Part shown: positions 20,978-32,376 of the stretch, piece after piece
How positions within the stretch are numbered: the first letter of the stretch is position 1
Layout: every line of letters starts with the position of its first letter
Assembly: GCA_964036195.1 (NCBI GenBank)
Contig: OZ038458.1
Coordinates: 12,785,832 to 12,849,831 of the forward strand
Direction: 5' to 3'
DNA: 64,000 bases
From: Sphaerolaimus hirsutus
Taxonomy: Eukaryota; Nematoda; Chromadorea; Monhysterida; Sphaerolaimidae
Translations under genes and position numbers: made by a program
Notes under the pieces: generated by a model
Databases searched by the model: none
What the model saw: the letters and a program-made list of their open reading frames with translations, nothing else
What the model was told of the DNA's origin: nothing

Positions 20978-23900
20978 CATTGCTGGTTTTACTTCCGATT
21001 TTATTTATGGGATCTACTCAAACTGAAGGGTTCATGACGTATCAACCAGAGTTGCACATGAATGTGCATACGGGTGGCTTTGGCACTCTGCCAAGTTCGT
21101 GGATCACGCTTAACATATCGATCGCGGTGTCATTTTCTACTGATCGCGCGCAAGCGATTAGTATTTGTCACCGGCTCATTTCATGTGGGTTCGAAATCGA
21201 CACTTTTGGCACAATGCCAAAATACGACATTTACGCCATTTTACAGGATGCTGGCGGTGCGTGCTCGTCTTCGGCGCGTAAAAAACGTGCAGCAGCCATC
21301 AGCCCAGGGGAAACCGCGAAAAAACGCCCCAAAGAAGACAAGGTATGTCCACTAAGATGTAACCAATCGCATGCAAGCGATGTTTGGTGTATTCAACGGC
21401 ATTTGATGGTACAGGGGCCGGAAGCCGTGGAAAACGGTCTCCGCCAGGCGCGCGAGATTGTGCGCCACGACCTGGACATGAACGTGGAGCCCGTAATCAC
21501 CCTCGACAATCTCGATTACGTGCTGAGCGTGCTGCTCGAAACAACACAGCGAACGCGCTCGCTGGAAAGCCGCATGTTGAAGGCGGAAAGGAGGGTGCGG
21601 ACTTTGGAGAAAGAAGTTGAAGAGCTGCAAGCAGACAGCTCGGATACCGACGTGACGGAAAAGGTGGCGCCGGAAAAAAAGCCCATTCCGCCGATCATGT
21701 TTTCGGCCTATGAGTTCAGTGACATGCTGAGCTTGACCTGGCCGTACAACATTATGATCGAAACCGCGGATGAAATGTTCCCGTGCATGATGTTGGCATT
21801 GATGAAGGTTGGCAAAATGAATAACAGCTTTCGACACAACCAAACACGGTTGTTGGTGGTTGTAAAGTACACCTACACTGTCACCGTTCAAATATTTGGT
21901 ACCTTTAAACACCACGTTTGTTTGCAGATGCAAATGGACCATTGCAATGCGCCCCAAACCGACCTGGAAGACTTCGAGGCGATTCGGACGGGTTACGTGG
22001 AACACGGGCCGGACGTAAACGCCTTTGATGAGGCGTTTTACGACTGGTACAGGGGCGCGCAAGCCCTGTGGGCCAGATTGCCGCGCGGCGGCCGCTGGTT
22101 CCCCTTGGACGACATCCACTCCATCGCGGACGCGAAAAACTCAGCCGCGTACAAGGCTTTGTCACACCTGGTAAGTACAGGTAGTGCCGATGACACACAG
22201 ATCACGGCTAGTGACAAAACGTCTACGCACAGACAGTGTCACAGAAAAGGTCAGATGACATCTGGTAAACTGACTTTAAAATGGAATCCATCGCAGCTAT
22301 CGGCGGCTGTGACGTTAAATGAACGTTTGCGCTGCACGCTTATGCGCACCTACATAGAGGTGGCGGGCGAGAAAAAGTGGCAAACTCTGCGTGCTGCCGG
22401 CGTGCACCCGTACAGTAGCCGCTGCCCGTGGGACTTCCGCTCGGCCTTAATTCTAGGCTCGGAGAAATATGAACAATCGGTGACAAAAATTTCATTTCGA
22501 GATGCGCAAATCTCATCTGTATACATAATTTTGAACATTCAGATTTTGACGCCAGATGAAGATCGCCAAAATTGGTTGCACCCGTACATGGGGCTCCTGG
22601 GCGAGGCCTGGATGGAGGCCAGGGCGACAATCGCTGACAATTACGCCGAAGACGGTCTGCTGAAAAAGTTGCACGACCGCGACTTTGCCGACTATGTGGG
22701 CACCAAGATTTGGTCGGCAGACCCCAACGAGCCATCGCATAAGGTGCGGTACATCGCCCATTTTGGCTCGCTCATCAGGGGCAGAGGAGAAAATGTCGAG
22801 CCACTTGCTCCAGTGGTAAACGCGCGCAATAACGCTCGCATCGGCGTTTACAATGCGAATGTGAGTGGAGAGCATTACAAACTAAGTGTAAACGCACATA
22901 CACAAACATTTATGCACCCCCATACGCGAACATTAACCCAGGTGGGCAGTGGACAAGCGGGGCAACACTACGGTGCTCGGGGCGGTCGCGTCGCTGGGCA
23001 GCGTGCCAACGTAAGACGCGGCGGTACAGCATCTCAAACATCTCAACCGCTTGCTCCCCAAAACTTTCAGGTGGGTGTAAATCGGGCTGTGATTCCGGCA
23101 CCGGCCCCGATCCAATTTCACACGCTGCCCGCACCAGTGACAAATACACTGAGAGGGGTGCTGAGTGATCTGGCGGCGGGTAGACGCGCCGACACCGACA
23201 ACATCATGGTGTCTGTGCCCGAAGCGTACCCGCACGAGATCAGTGTCCGGGCGCTTTTGGGACACATCATGGAGGGCGAGGGCTGGGCACCGCCCCCCAA
23301 GCACAGGAGCGGCGCGACCCCGCTCAATGTGTACTTTTATCAGCCTCGCTGGCGCGCTGGGCACGTGATAAATATGTCGCACAGTGAGAAGCGCGTTTTG
23401 GTCATTGGGGACAGTTCCACGAGTCGGAGCAAAATCGAATTGGCACGGTTTGTTCCAATATGTATACTACACATTGTATACGTGGAAAAATCTGATAATA
23501 TCGAAAATGTCCCCCATCACAGCTTCGGAAAAGCCCGCAACTGGCAAGTTACGGTCACCGAATTTGGCCGCTTGTTTGCCGGGAAACGAATGGGATGCTT
23601 TATCCCGACCGTCATGGGCGCCTACCGACCCGGAAACGCGTACGACGGCGTGCTAATTCGCAGCTGCCTCGATGTGGCGGCCGTTTTCGACGCCCAAAAC
23701 GGCCTGCTAGAGCTGCCGCGCGTGACATCGGCGCTCATCGTGCCGGCCAGCCAAATGCTCGAGCGCATGTTGGCCTGGTTGGACATGAACGGGATGATGC
23801 GCGCCCCGATCATGTTGTCCATGGTCAACCCGATGCTACAGGACAAACTGACCAGCACCACGGCCCCGACGGAGGTCTACGACGCCATGATGTGGGTCCG

Positions 23901-26900
23901 CGCGGTGGAAAGGGCGCTGATGTCGCACTTCGAGGGACACCCGCGCATCAGGGTGTTGCCCGCGGTGGACTGGTTGTGCACAAACCTGCCCCGCTACACC
24001 GCGGTGCGCGAGGAGGTCATGGGCTACCTGTACGGCTGCTCCAGGGACGGCCTGCATGGCTCGAACCTGTTCGATGCAATTACGGCGCGCGAAGCCATAA
24101 AAGAACTGAGCATGTTCGACGTGTGGGTTATTGAAAAGGGCGTAAACAAGTTAACCGCAGAAATGACTAGTTTTTTAACACCCCCCCACTGCTCAGAATT
24201 CCCGGCGCCGGCAGGGAGGGCGGGGGCGGGGCTCGCGATATACTCGCCACCCGTCTCGAGGCCGAACTTATCCCACCGACAGTCAAAGGGGAATGGCCGG
24301 CGTCAACGGCTGACGGCATTTCTCGTCTGGTGGAGATCCGTCGTTAGAAAGGTATGTTCTGTGGATGAGGAACTAAACAGCGAGAATCATAGATATCCGA
24401 TTTCCCTTTTATGCCACACACGACAGTTTGGCTTGTACAAGGCCGTGCATGGCCGGAAACTTGCGATATACCTAAAAATGGTATATACATTCTCACGCTC
24501 ACGCTCAGGCACCCCGTCAAAGTTTGGGCAGTTTGACCCGGCGGTTACGTGCGATTTTTTAGCTGTTGGAGCGGGCGTTGATGATTTTTGTTTTTTTGGT
24601 TTAGATGTGTTTTTTGGCACAATTCCAATATGGTGCTGCAATGCGCGCAGCACGTCTGGCATGCCGCTAATGTCCGGTACTAGTAAGACATTGTTTTTGG
24701 TTTTTTGTCAATCTCTCAGTTTTATCGATTCGAACGCGGCGACGCGTCTTCGCCAGGCAAAGTGTGCCTTGAATGGCGACTCCAGAAAATTGGCACAAAA
24801 TCACATCATGCATGATGTTATTTTGGTACGGACTGCGAAAATTTGGCAATTTGCAGGATTTGGCAATTTGCAGGAACTTGCAGGATTTGGCAATTTGCAG
24901 GAATTTTGGCAATTTGCAGGATTAATTGTGCCAGTTTTCGGTGTGGCTTTATTTTTGGTATATTCACTTATTTTGCCATATTTGCCAGTTTTATTTAGAG
25001 GCAGAATGACCTCATTGTGTGTCACAGGGACATTTTTTGGATTTTTGATCTTTTACGCGGAGATCTCGTTGGGCTCGTTTTATGCCTACTTGTTTTGCCA
25101 TCGCTTTAAGAAAATGTCACTTTTGAATAAAGTAATTGTGATTTTGATCGTGGCGCTGAATATGACGCATCAATGTGCTGCAGTGGGAAAACTTGATTCT
25201 GTTTCAGGAAACAGCCCTGCGATGGGAGCAGCTGGGAGCATTATCCTTAGCACGCTCCAACATTTTGGCACACAAGCAGGTGTGTTTGGCACACAAGCAG
25301 GTGTGTCAGAAAAATTGAATTTGACAGTGCTGTACCAGAATGTACGTGCGCTGCGCGGAAATTTCAACGCATTGAAATCGATGGCAGATAAGCACGGGTA
25401 CGACGTGATCTGTCTATGTGAAACACAATGCGAAAACGGGAACGACGCACCGATTTTGTGCGGTTACGATCGATTTCTGCGCCTGAAAGTCGATAAACGA
25501 CAGACAGGTGGCTTGGTCATTTATGTGAAAACTACATTAAAGGCTGAATATGTGGCTTGTAAAGTCGGATCACACGATGACAAGTACACCCTGCAAGTGC
25601 ATTTGAAGGGTGTCTCATCTCGCTTTGCAATAATCGTTGTGTACCTAGAAAACAATGGGAAGGCATCTAGATCCGGAGTTGTTCTAGACTCAAACGAACA
25701 AATACTGACACGATTGTCAGAAATGCTGGCGGTGAATCGCCGCAAAGGCATTGAAAGTCTGATAATCGGCGATTTCAACGGACACATCGGCTCTGGTAAA
25801 TGGGGTATACCTGGCAATAGCCCGAAATTGAATGCGAATGGCAAAATCATTCGTGACTGGTTCAAACACTCGGGTATGTCGCTGTTGAATCTGAAATTAA
25901 GGGGCATGTGGACGTTCACACGCAGCAACTGCAGGTCAATTATTGACCTGGCGTTTCTCGACCACTGGCAAAGTCATCTTCTAGATGGACATGTAGACGA
26001 TAAATCGATCCACAGTCCACTAAGCAGTGATCATCACGCATTGCAACTGAACTTGGAAATTGGTGGGTTTGTCAGAGATAAAAATGCCGGAAAAACGGCT
26101 TGGAAGCTCAAACGCACAGAAGATTTTGTGCAATTGAGGCAGGTGATGGAAAACAATCCAATGCCAGAAGCTGAGACGCCATACGCTCATGGTGATCTGA
26201 TTAAATCGATTCATGAGTGTGCGCACATCACAGAAGGTATGATGGGACGCGTAAAGTCGACATCGGGCAAAAAACTGACATGTCAGCGCTCGGATGCGTA
26301 TGAGTCGAAATTGGCGCGCAAGGTGAATAAAGCAAGGCGGCACATGAAAAAAAATGTGCATGATAAGCAAGCGCGCTTGAATTTACAGATTGCACGCATG
26401 CATCTGAATAAATATCGGATCGAAAAGAAGGAACAGACGGAATTGGAATACGTAGAACAGCTACAGAACCAATGCTCAACAGCGGTGCGGCGCTTGTACA
26501 GGCATGTGCATGGGTTCAGAGATGTAGCTCTGCGTCGGCTGGCTTTAGAAAACGACAATGGTGTGATCTGTGACGATATCACAATGAAAAAGGAACTCGA
26601 AAAAGCCTGGTCCATAGTCATGTCGCCTAATCCGGGGGCAAAGCATATGGATGCAAGGTTATGGAAAGGAGCTGATATAATTCATCCCGATACTGGGAGG
26701 AAATTAGAAGAGCCGATATCGATGGACGAATTGAAACAGGCAATTAAGAAAATGAAGAATGGAAAATCAGCAGGCACAACTGCGTTACCGCACGAATTTT
26801 TCAAAGCATTAGACCAGAGTCGGCTGGGGGAAATGCTGAGGCTGATGAATTCATGGCTGTCAGGTAATCCGATTGACGATGAAGCAAAAATATGCTCCAT

Positions 26901-28692
26901 GGTTTTGCTACACAAAAAGGGGAGCACTATGGACATCCGCAATTACCGGACATTGGGCATCGGATGTAATGTCCTGAAATTATACATGTCCATTCTTAAT
27001 AAACGGACATTATGGGCATTTGAAAAACACGATGGTTTTGGTGATGCCCAGGGCGGATTCAGAGGTGGTCGCAGAACATTGGATAATTTGGTGGTCATGC
27101 AAGCATGCAAGCGCCACGCAGACAAAACGAAAGGCAAACTAATCACGTGCTTTGTAGACGCTGTTAAGGCATTTGACAGAGTCAACCGGAAAAAGTTATG
27201 GGCAAAAATGCGCCACTTCGGATACCCCGCAGGGTTTATCAAGGCAATTGCAAACACGTATGATAAATTAAAGTGTAAAATGACATTTGGCGAATATAGC
27301 AGCGATTTGCTGGATTATCCCACCGGCTTGAGGCAGGGCTGTTGCTGGTCGCCAACGGGGTTTATTTTATATTTGGCCGATTTAAGACATCACCTAGAAC
27401 AGGCAGATGTGGGAGCTAAAATGGGCACGGAAAAAGTCCCGGGATTGTACTTTGCTGATGACATGTGTTTTTTAAGCAACACTGAATCCGATATGCAGAG
27501 AATCATGGACATTTTTACACAATGGTCCTGGTCATGGGACATTGCAATAAACCCCGCAAAAAGTTTTGTCCTTAGATGGGGACAAAAATCCAAACCGGAC
27601 AAAAAATGGCGCCTGGGGTACGACCATTCAAAAAAACCTCTCACGGTTTCGGAATGCGATAAAATCAAGTATCTGGGAGTGACTATTACGAGTCACAAAG
27701 ATACGTTTGAAGAACACAGAAAAAACTGTGTTCAAAAAGCAGCAGGATTGAGCAAATTAGCATCAAATGCTGCGAGGCGTACGTCGGCTAAATTCTGGAG
27801 CGTGGACATGATTTGGAAATGCTATGCGGAAAGTGCGGTCACATACGGACTAGAAGTGACAGGCATTCGCAAAAGCCAAATGGATGCAATCGACAGATTC
27901 TTTCTGGGCGCAGTAAAGTCTACTGTTGATTTGTGCAAAACGACATGCAGTGACTTGCTGTGGAAAGACTTGGGCCACGTAAGGCCCTCAGATCGAATCA
28001 AAAAGCACACAGTGAGCTACTGTGGCTATCTTTCGAGATTGACAAATAGCTTGTGCAAACGTGGCTACGATTTTCTGCTGCAGAACAAACCGCGACGCGC
28101 CGCGACAACTCCCCGTGAAATTATGGGCGCTTGTATACCGGATAGAGCGGAAATTTACGCCAGAACCTGGGGCAACACATTGGAGGAAACGAACGTTATG
28201 AAGAAATTCTGGCTCAACAAGTTGGTTAGACATCGTTGTTTGGAACGACAGGATCGCGCAATTTTACAACGCGATAGTCTGGCGAGTCGACACATGGATT
28301 TGTGCCCTCTAAATCTGCGAGCATGCAGAAACGGCCACTTCCGATGGTTACAAGCGCGATACAATAGTTTGCGGTTATCGGGCGAGCAGAGATGCTCCCA
28401 GTGTGTTGGGATTACGGGTGGGGCAGTGCTGACCGCAAAACATGTGCTGCTGTCATGCCAACACACGAAAACCCGGGAAAGTAGCAAAAGATTATTTGGA
28501 CAACTGGGTACGGGCTGCAGATGTATTGCAAAACCCGCCATGTCACCACTACAGAAATTGAGCTGGTTGACATCGTCTGATAGATGCGACTTGCATCGCA
28601 CTGCAGTCAGCACACATATTGAGAAAACTTTGGCCAGATGCGCAAATACAATCTGGAGGCCGCACATGACTGCTGTTCCCTCACAGACATGA
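20947..28692 (+). CDS. LINE polyprotein: putative SGNH hydrolase, endonuclease, reverse transcriptase
   Basis: The frame is open for 2581 codons. Residues about 200-230 form a coiled coil (LESRMLKAERRVRTLEKEVE). VIGDSSTSR (S near residue 823) and DGLH (near 1034) resemble the first and last blocks of SGNH/GDSL hydrolases, a domain known from ORF1 of some CR1-type LINEs. Residues about 1320-1420 hold three or four hydrophobic segments. The endonuclease begins near 1465 (YQNVRALR, CETQ, IIGDFNGHIG, SIIDLAF, SSDHHAL). The RT has FVDAVKAFD, LRQGCCWSP and FADD (near 2169). A CCHC finger lies near 2483 (CSQC, then H and C). The ATG at 20947 opens a signal-like stretch, but it may be intronic: translation could start at 20549 with splicing. 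One continuous frame for both functional halves is unusual; most LINEs use two ORFs. Confidence 0.85.
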   Translation: MGRCSSFSGVALLVLLPILFMGSTQTEGFMTYQPELHMNVHTGGFGTLPSSWITLNISIAVSFSTDRAQAISICHRLISCGFEIDTFGTMPKYDIYAILQDAGGACSSSARKKRAAAISPGETAKKRPKEDKVCPLRCNQSHASDVWCIQRHLMVQGPEAVENGLRQAREIVRHDLDMNVEPVITLDNLDYVLSVLLETTQRTRSLESRMLKAERRVRTLEKEVEELQADSSDTDVTEKVAPEKKPIPPIMFSAYEFSDMLSLTWPYNIMIETADEMFPCMMLALMKVGKMNNSFRHNQTRLLVVVKYTYTVTVQIFGTFKHHVCLQMQMDHCNAPQTDLEDFEAIRTGYVEHGPDVNAFDEAFYDWYRGAQALWARLPRGGRWFPLDDIHSIADAKNSAAYKALSHLVSTGSADDTQITASDKTSTHRQCHRKGQMTSGKLTLKWNPSQLSAAVTLNERLRCTLMRTYIEVAGEKKWQTLRAAGVHPYSSRCPWDFRSALILGSEKYEQSVTKISFRDAQISSVYIILNIQILTPDEDRQNWLHPYMGLLGEAWMEARATIADNYAEDGLLKKLHDRDFADYVGTKIWSADPNEPSHKVRYIAHFGSLIRGRGENVEPLAPVVNARNNARIGVYNANVSGEHYKLSVNAHTQTFMHPHTRTLTQVGSGQAGQHYGARGGRVAGQRANVRRGGTASQTSQPLAPQNFQVGVNRAVIPAPAPIQFHTLPAPVTNTLRGVLSDLAAGRRADTDNIMVSVPEAYPHEISVRALLGHIMEGEGWAPPPKHRSGATPLNVYFYQPRWRAGHVINMSHSEKRVLVIGDSSTSRSKIELARFVPICILHIVYVEKSDNIENVPHHSFGKARNWQVTVTEFGRLFAGKRMGCFIPTVMGAYRPGNAYDGVLIRSCLDVAAVFDAQNGLLELPRVTSALIVPASQMLERMLAWLDMNGMMRAPIMLSMVNPMLQDKLTSTTAPTEVYDAMMWVRAVERALMSHFEGHPRIRVLPAVDWLCTNLPRYTAVREEVMGYLYGCSRDGLHGSNLFDAITAREAIKELSMFDVWVIEKGVNKLTAEMTSFLTPPHCSEFPAPAGRAGAGLAIYSPPVSRPNLSHRQSKGNGRRQRLTAFLVWWRSVVRKVCSVDEELNSENHRYPISLLCHTRQFGLYKAVHGRKLAIYLKMVYTFSRSRSGTPSKFGQFDPAVTCDFLAVGAGVDDFCFFGLDVFFGTIPIWCCNARSTSGMPLMSGTSKTLFLVFCQSLSFIDSNAATRLRQAKCALNGDSRKLAQNHIMHDVILVRTAKIWQFAGFGNLQELAGFGNLQEFWQFAGLIVPVFGVALFLVYSLILPYLPVLFRGRMTSLCVTGTFFGFLIFYAEISLGSFYAYLFCHRFKKMSLLNKVIVILIVALNMTHQCAAVGKLDSVSGNSPAMGAAGSIILSTLQHFGTQAGVFGTQAGVSEKLNLTVLYQNVRALRGNFNALKSMADKHGYDVICLCETQCENGNDAPILCGYDRFLRLKVDKRQTGGLVIYVKTTLKAEYVACKVGSHDDKYTLQVHLKGVSSRFAIIVVYLENNGKASRSGVVLDSNEQILTRLSEMLAVNRRKGIESLIIGDFNGHIGSGKWGIPGNSPKLNANGKIIRDWFKHSGMSLLNLKLRGMWTFTRSNCRSIIDLAFLDHWQSHLLDGHVDDKSIHSPLSSDHHALQLNLEIGGFVRDKNAGKTAWKLKRTEDFVQLRQVMENNPMPEAETPYAHGDLIKSIHECAHITEGMMGRVKSTSGKKLTCQRSDAYESKLARKVNKARRHMKKNVHDKQARLNLQIARMHLNKYRIEKKEQTELEYVEQLQNQCSTAVRRLYRHVHGFRDVALRRLALENDNGVICDDITMKKELEKAWSIVMSPNPGAKHMDARLWKGADIIHPDTGRKLEEPISMDELKQAIKKMKNGKSAGTTALPHEFFKALDQSRLGEMLRLMNSWLSGNPIDDEAKICSMVLLHKKGSTMDIRNYRTLGIGCNVLKLYMSILNKRTLWAFEKHDGFGDAQGGFRGGRRTLDNLVVMQACKRHADKTKGKLITCFVDAVKAFDRVNRKKLWAKMRHFGYPAGFIKAIANTYDKLKCKMTFGEYSSDLLDYPTGLRQGCCWSPTGFILYLADLRHHLEQADVGAKMGTEKVPGLYFADDMCFLSNTESDMQRIMDIFTQWSWSWDIAINPAKSFVLRWGQKSKPDKKWRLGYDHSKKPLTVSECDKIKYLGVTITSHKDTFEEHRKNCVQKAAGLSKLASNAARRTSAKFWSVDMIWKCYAESAVTYGLEVTGIRKSQMDAIDRFFLGAVKSTVDLCKTTCSDLLWKDLGHVRPSDRIKKHTVSYCGYLSRLTNSLCKRGYDFLLQNKPRRAATTPREIMGACIPDRAEIYARTWGNTLEETNVMKKFWLNKLVRHRCLERQDRAILQRDSLASRHMDLCPLNLRACRNGHFRWLQARYNSLRLSGEQRCSQCVGITGGAVLTAKHVLLSCQHTKTRESSKRLFGQLGTGCRCIAKPAMSPLQKLSWLTSSDRCDLHRTAVSTHIEKTLARCANTIWRPHMTAVPSQT
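24849..24931 (+). repeat. Short tandem repeat GGCAATTTGCAGGA inside the LINE frame
   Basis: Four degenerate units of TTGGCAATTTGCAGG, with one shorter variant, occur in a row. They translate to FGNLQE/FWQFAG-like repeats. The array keeps the long frame open and lies just before the hydrophobic segments. An unrelated direct duplication (TTTGGCACACAAGCAGGTGTG) is at 25263-25306. Confidence 0.7.
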
Positions 28693-28740
28693 TGCGCTAG
28701 ATAAAATTCCAATGCATTGGAATTTTCAAAGTTATCATGC

Positions 28741-29756
28741 AGTTATGGATACACCGCGCCGGCAGCCGACGACCTTCAAGGCTCTCCTCGCGTCACTGGT
28801 CGACTGATACTAGTCCCATCTTTCTTTCAATTGTGATTTGTTCATTTGATATACGAGTTTTATATGTACAAAGTTATAATTGCATATTAGTCATTGCAGT
28901 TTATTTGATACATCCGTTCGCGTAATAACTGTGATAGAAATGTTATTGGTGTGACTCGACACACATGTCTTGCATGGTAGTCACTGCCACGGCGAACCAA
29001 TAATGAACATATCAAATTCAATTCAAGCATGCAGGTGAATACAAAAAAAATTTAACGTAGATTTTGTGAAATGGGTTGCGACGTTGGTATCTTGAATTTC
29101 GACCCTCACAGGGGCCGGATATTGCAGCTAATTGCTCCTCCCGAGGGAAGATAGCTAAAAATTTGTAATTTGCCAGCGAGGTGCCGCACATGAACGTTTT
29201 GTTGCACAAATGGGACTAGCAAACCACTAAATTTTTGGTGCGTGGGTCCAAAGGCGACCCATCTGCCAAGCACTTATTAATTTGGGGGGGGGGGTTACGG
29301 GGTTCGATATATAGAGGCTTTTTCAAGGAGAAAATCACAAAATTAGTGATTTTTTTAGGTGAAAATATATAAAAAAATGTGAAAACTTGCAATCATGAGC
29401 AAAAATGTTTTTAAATCACAACAATGAAAGCAACAAAATGGCACCAGTTCTGCAAATTGGCAGCTAAAATCTCAAGCAACAGGATACAATACTTTTTATA
29501 GAATTTTACAGACACTCGAGTTTTTGTAATTTTTTTACTAAAATTGTACAAAAATTCAAATTTCTGTACAATTTTACTAAATTTTGAATTTTAGTAAACT
29601 TGCATTTTTATTTTATTAATTTTCCATTTTATTTTATTTTATTTTATTCTCCAATTTTCCATTTTATTTTTATTTTTTTTCTGAGATTTTGCCAACCCTG
29701 GTCATGGAGCTGATTCGTTAAGTGTGGTCCACGTGTGTGTGCTGCAACAAAACAAC
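28741..29756. other. Spacer between the LINE and the LTR element
   Basis: It contains a G run near 29285 (a possible degenerate G-rich MITE), and T/A-rich ATTTTATTTT runs at 29590-29690. There is no gene-sized coding frame and no RNA gene that I recognise. Confidence 0.5.
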
Positions 29757-32376
29757 TGTCATGAATTTTCACCGGCTACTTTTTACTCAACCAAATTCCA
29801 CTATGGCAAACTGCCAAGTTTTACCGATCTCACACCTACTCGTTGGATGAGCGACAAAGTAAGGCAACGGAAAAGCGACTACCGATTGAATTCGCAACGC
29901 ACAATGGTGAATTCACCGAAGTGAATATCACAGGTGTACGCTACGTCAATTAAGTTAGCTTTTTAGCGAATGGCGTTTTTTATCAACGCACCAGCAATTA
30001 GTTGAATGTCTAATTTACACCAAGGGGTCCGAAGTTTTTAGAAGAGATTTTATTTTAGGCGATTTTTAGACTTAGAATTCACACATTTAGATAGAACACA
30101 GGGAACACACTGAGAGCGAGTTTCTAACCAGCGGCACAAAACCTTCGAAAAAACTCCAAGAAAATAAAACCGAAGCAATTTCGACTGAATCGACCCCTAC
30201 TCTAAATTACGGTACGCTTTTATACGCAACAACATAAGCCAAGTCCAGACAACACTTCCACATACCACGAGAAGCATGCTTACAAACGACTTTACAGACA
30301 CACGGAATTTTAAAACGGGCATACCTAAAATTATTCACGGCGTCAGTTTACAGGATACGTCGATCAACTACACAAAAACACAAAGAATTCACGCGCCAAA
30401 AATCGGGTTGGGAACAAGAGCGAGGATAAAAATAGAAAATGAGAAAATGAACGAATGCGACAAGAATAAAAAGAACAGGAAAAACACACGAGATACTGTA
30501 AAAACCTGTTTTAGCGCGAAAAAAAATGGCGGGCGATTCAAATTTTACTCAGCGAACTCTACCGAAATCCCAAAACCACCTCCACGAACGGGGAAACACA
30601 CAGCAATTAGCGAAACAAATAAACACGCGAACAATAATCCCATCAGCAAAAAGAGCGTATAATAAATGAAAATGACGTTGATATCCAAAGCGTAAGAAGC
30701 ACACGTATTATTAATGCACAACGAAAAAATGTCGTAAGTGGGATAATCCATGATAAAATTAGGATACCGGTAAGACGAATGGAACTAACTTTCACACTGA
30801 CTGTCAAGGAAAAAATGAATTACGGTACCGTTTTAAAGACTCTTAGCGGAAATTCTATCAGAGTGATTAAATAACTACGCACTCAAATCAGATCACCTTT
30901 ACACTTATCAAAATATTCGGGGAAAAAACAGGAAAAACAAGCGGCTTATTATTTCATCTCTTTGTATAATAAAGATCAACCACGAAATTTGCATAAATTC
31001 CTAAATATCCAAATGTCAAGTTATCAGTTCTCTAGGGGAAAGGGAAATACAAAAAAATCAATCTAGAAAAATAGCGAAGTTGCAAACGTAAAATCAAATA
31101 AAAATTAGCATACTCGAGTTTTACCTATTCCTTACCAAACCTAAAGTTAAAATGAAGTCGGTATAACGCTTGACAAAAATACGAACGCAAATGATTGGCA
31201 ACTTGAAAGTTTATAAATTTCAATCTTTGTATCTTAAATGCATGTTTGGATTGCATGACTTTTTGAAGTTTAAAACAACAACAAAAAACAAACTCAAGTG
31301 AATCCACTGCCACATGCCGAAACGCAACAGCCATTAACTACCGAAGGCACTTATCACGAAAATGACCACTCTCGCTGCTACACCACTCATTCTGCTACCA
31401 GAATATTAATTAGTTAGCCACGGCTTTTTGATCCCATACGCACTGTGCAAAAACCACACCCCGAAAGTACCGAACTGCTCAACTCACTCAAAAATAGGTA
31501 CACTTGTCACTGTATGGGTGCTTGTTTCGATGAGATCGGCGGACTGGGCTGTTCTCACAACAAGCCAAGGGAGTAGGCATTTAGACATGCGATCATGCCT
31601 GTCGAGTTAGACTCGATTCTTTTAATTACCTCTCATTTTCAACACCAATCATCATCACACCTCTATAATCAGTGTACCTTTGTAAAATCGCTTGTAAATT
31701 AACTTTTGTTTCCAAATCCGGAAATGCAGGAATGCACAGTACATACTAGATCAATAGCCGCGACCCTCACGTCAAAAAAAGTGCAACGAAAGTTAGTCAA
31801 AATTCAACCTATGTGCCCTCAGTTATCACTGACCATTCACGCACTACGACACGTAACTGCAGCGTCACTCTTTTTACTTAGAGGAAATAACTGAAACTTT
31901 GTTATGCAATCCAAACCGCTAGTAAAAAAAAAATTACTTTCAAATTAAACTGTCACAATTAAATTTGTTGCCAATTCACTTGTCTCACTTTCTAAAAAAA
32001 ACTACCTAATTAAAAAATCTAAACAAATAAAAACAACTATTTACATCACAGCGTCAACTTTGTGTCAGATCCTCAATACCTCCAATCCTTTCCTTGGCCA
32101 GAAAAAACACACATAACACAATGGGGCACCGGAAAAACGGAAATGCACGTTGCCACGTTGCCAACGTAGCGCAGCGACGTAGCCGAAAACGTCAACGCCA
32201 CGTTCGCCCACCGAATCGCCCAAAACCATCGTCGAAGTAGAACTGAAATGTTTAAATTATTGTAAGCTCGGAAGTGTAAACAACCCTCTACATAAATTCA
32301 TTAAGTAAACTACATATACATTTATACTTAAAATTTTTGAAATTTTACAATTTTTGGACACCCACTTTTGCTCACA
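29757..32376 (-). repeat. LTR, 3' copy in element orientation
   Basis: The copy is 2,620 bp and matches 45025-47644 throughout as far as I compared, including all short frames. On the minus strand it begins TGTGAGCAAAAGTGGG and ends CATGACA. It is much longer than typical Gypsy LTRs (a few hundred bp). The short frames it contains (for example 128 codons at 30276-30662 on the plus strand) are antisense to the element, and I do not consider them genes. Confidence 0.93.

Larger units (their letters stand above)
20300..28740 (+). mobile_element. Non-LTR retrotransposon (LINE) with APE endonuclease and RT
   Basis: The element is defined by a 7.7-kb open frame with endonuclease, reverse transcriptase and a C-terminal CCHC zinc finger, plus a short acidic upstream ORF. 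The ends are approximate: I found neither a target-site duplication nor a clear poly-A or microsatellite tail. The intact frame suggests recent activity. It lies in opposite orientation to the host genes, between the membrane-protein gene and the giant LTR element. Clade is not assigned; the domain order excludes R2-type single-ORF LINEs because an APE-type nuclease precedes the RT. Confidence 0.85.

Noticed and set aside
21352-22119. 255-codon minus-strand ORF and other long frames opposite the LINE
   Set aside because: They overlap the clearly coding plus-strand LINE frame and have no recognisable domains.
30276-30662. 128-codon plus-strand ORF in each LTR (also at 45544-45930)
   Set aside because: It is antisense to the retrotransposon, low in complexity (Lys/Asn/Thr-rich) and duplicated only because the LTRs are identical. 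There is no sign of coding selection.
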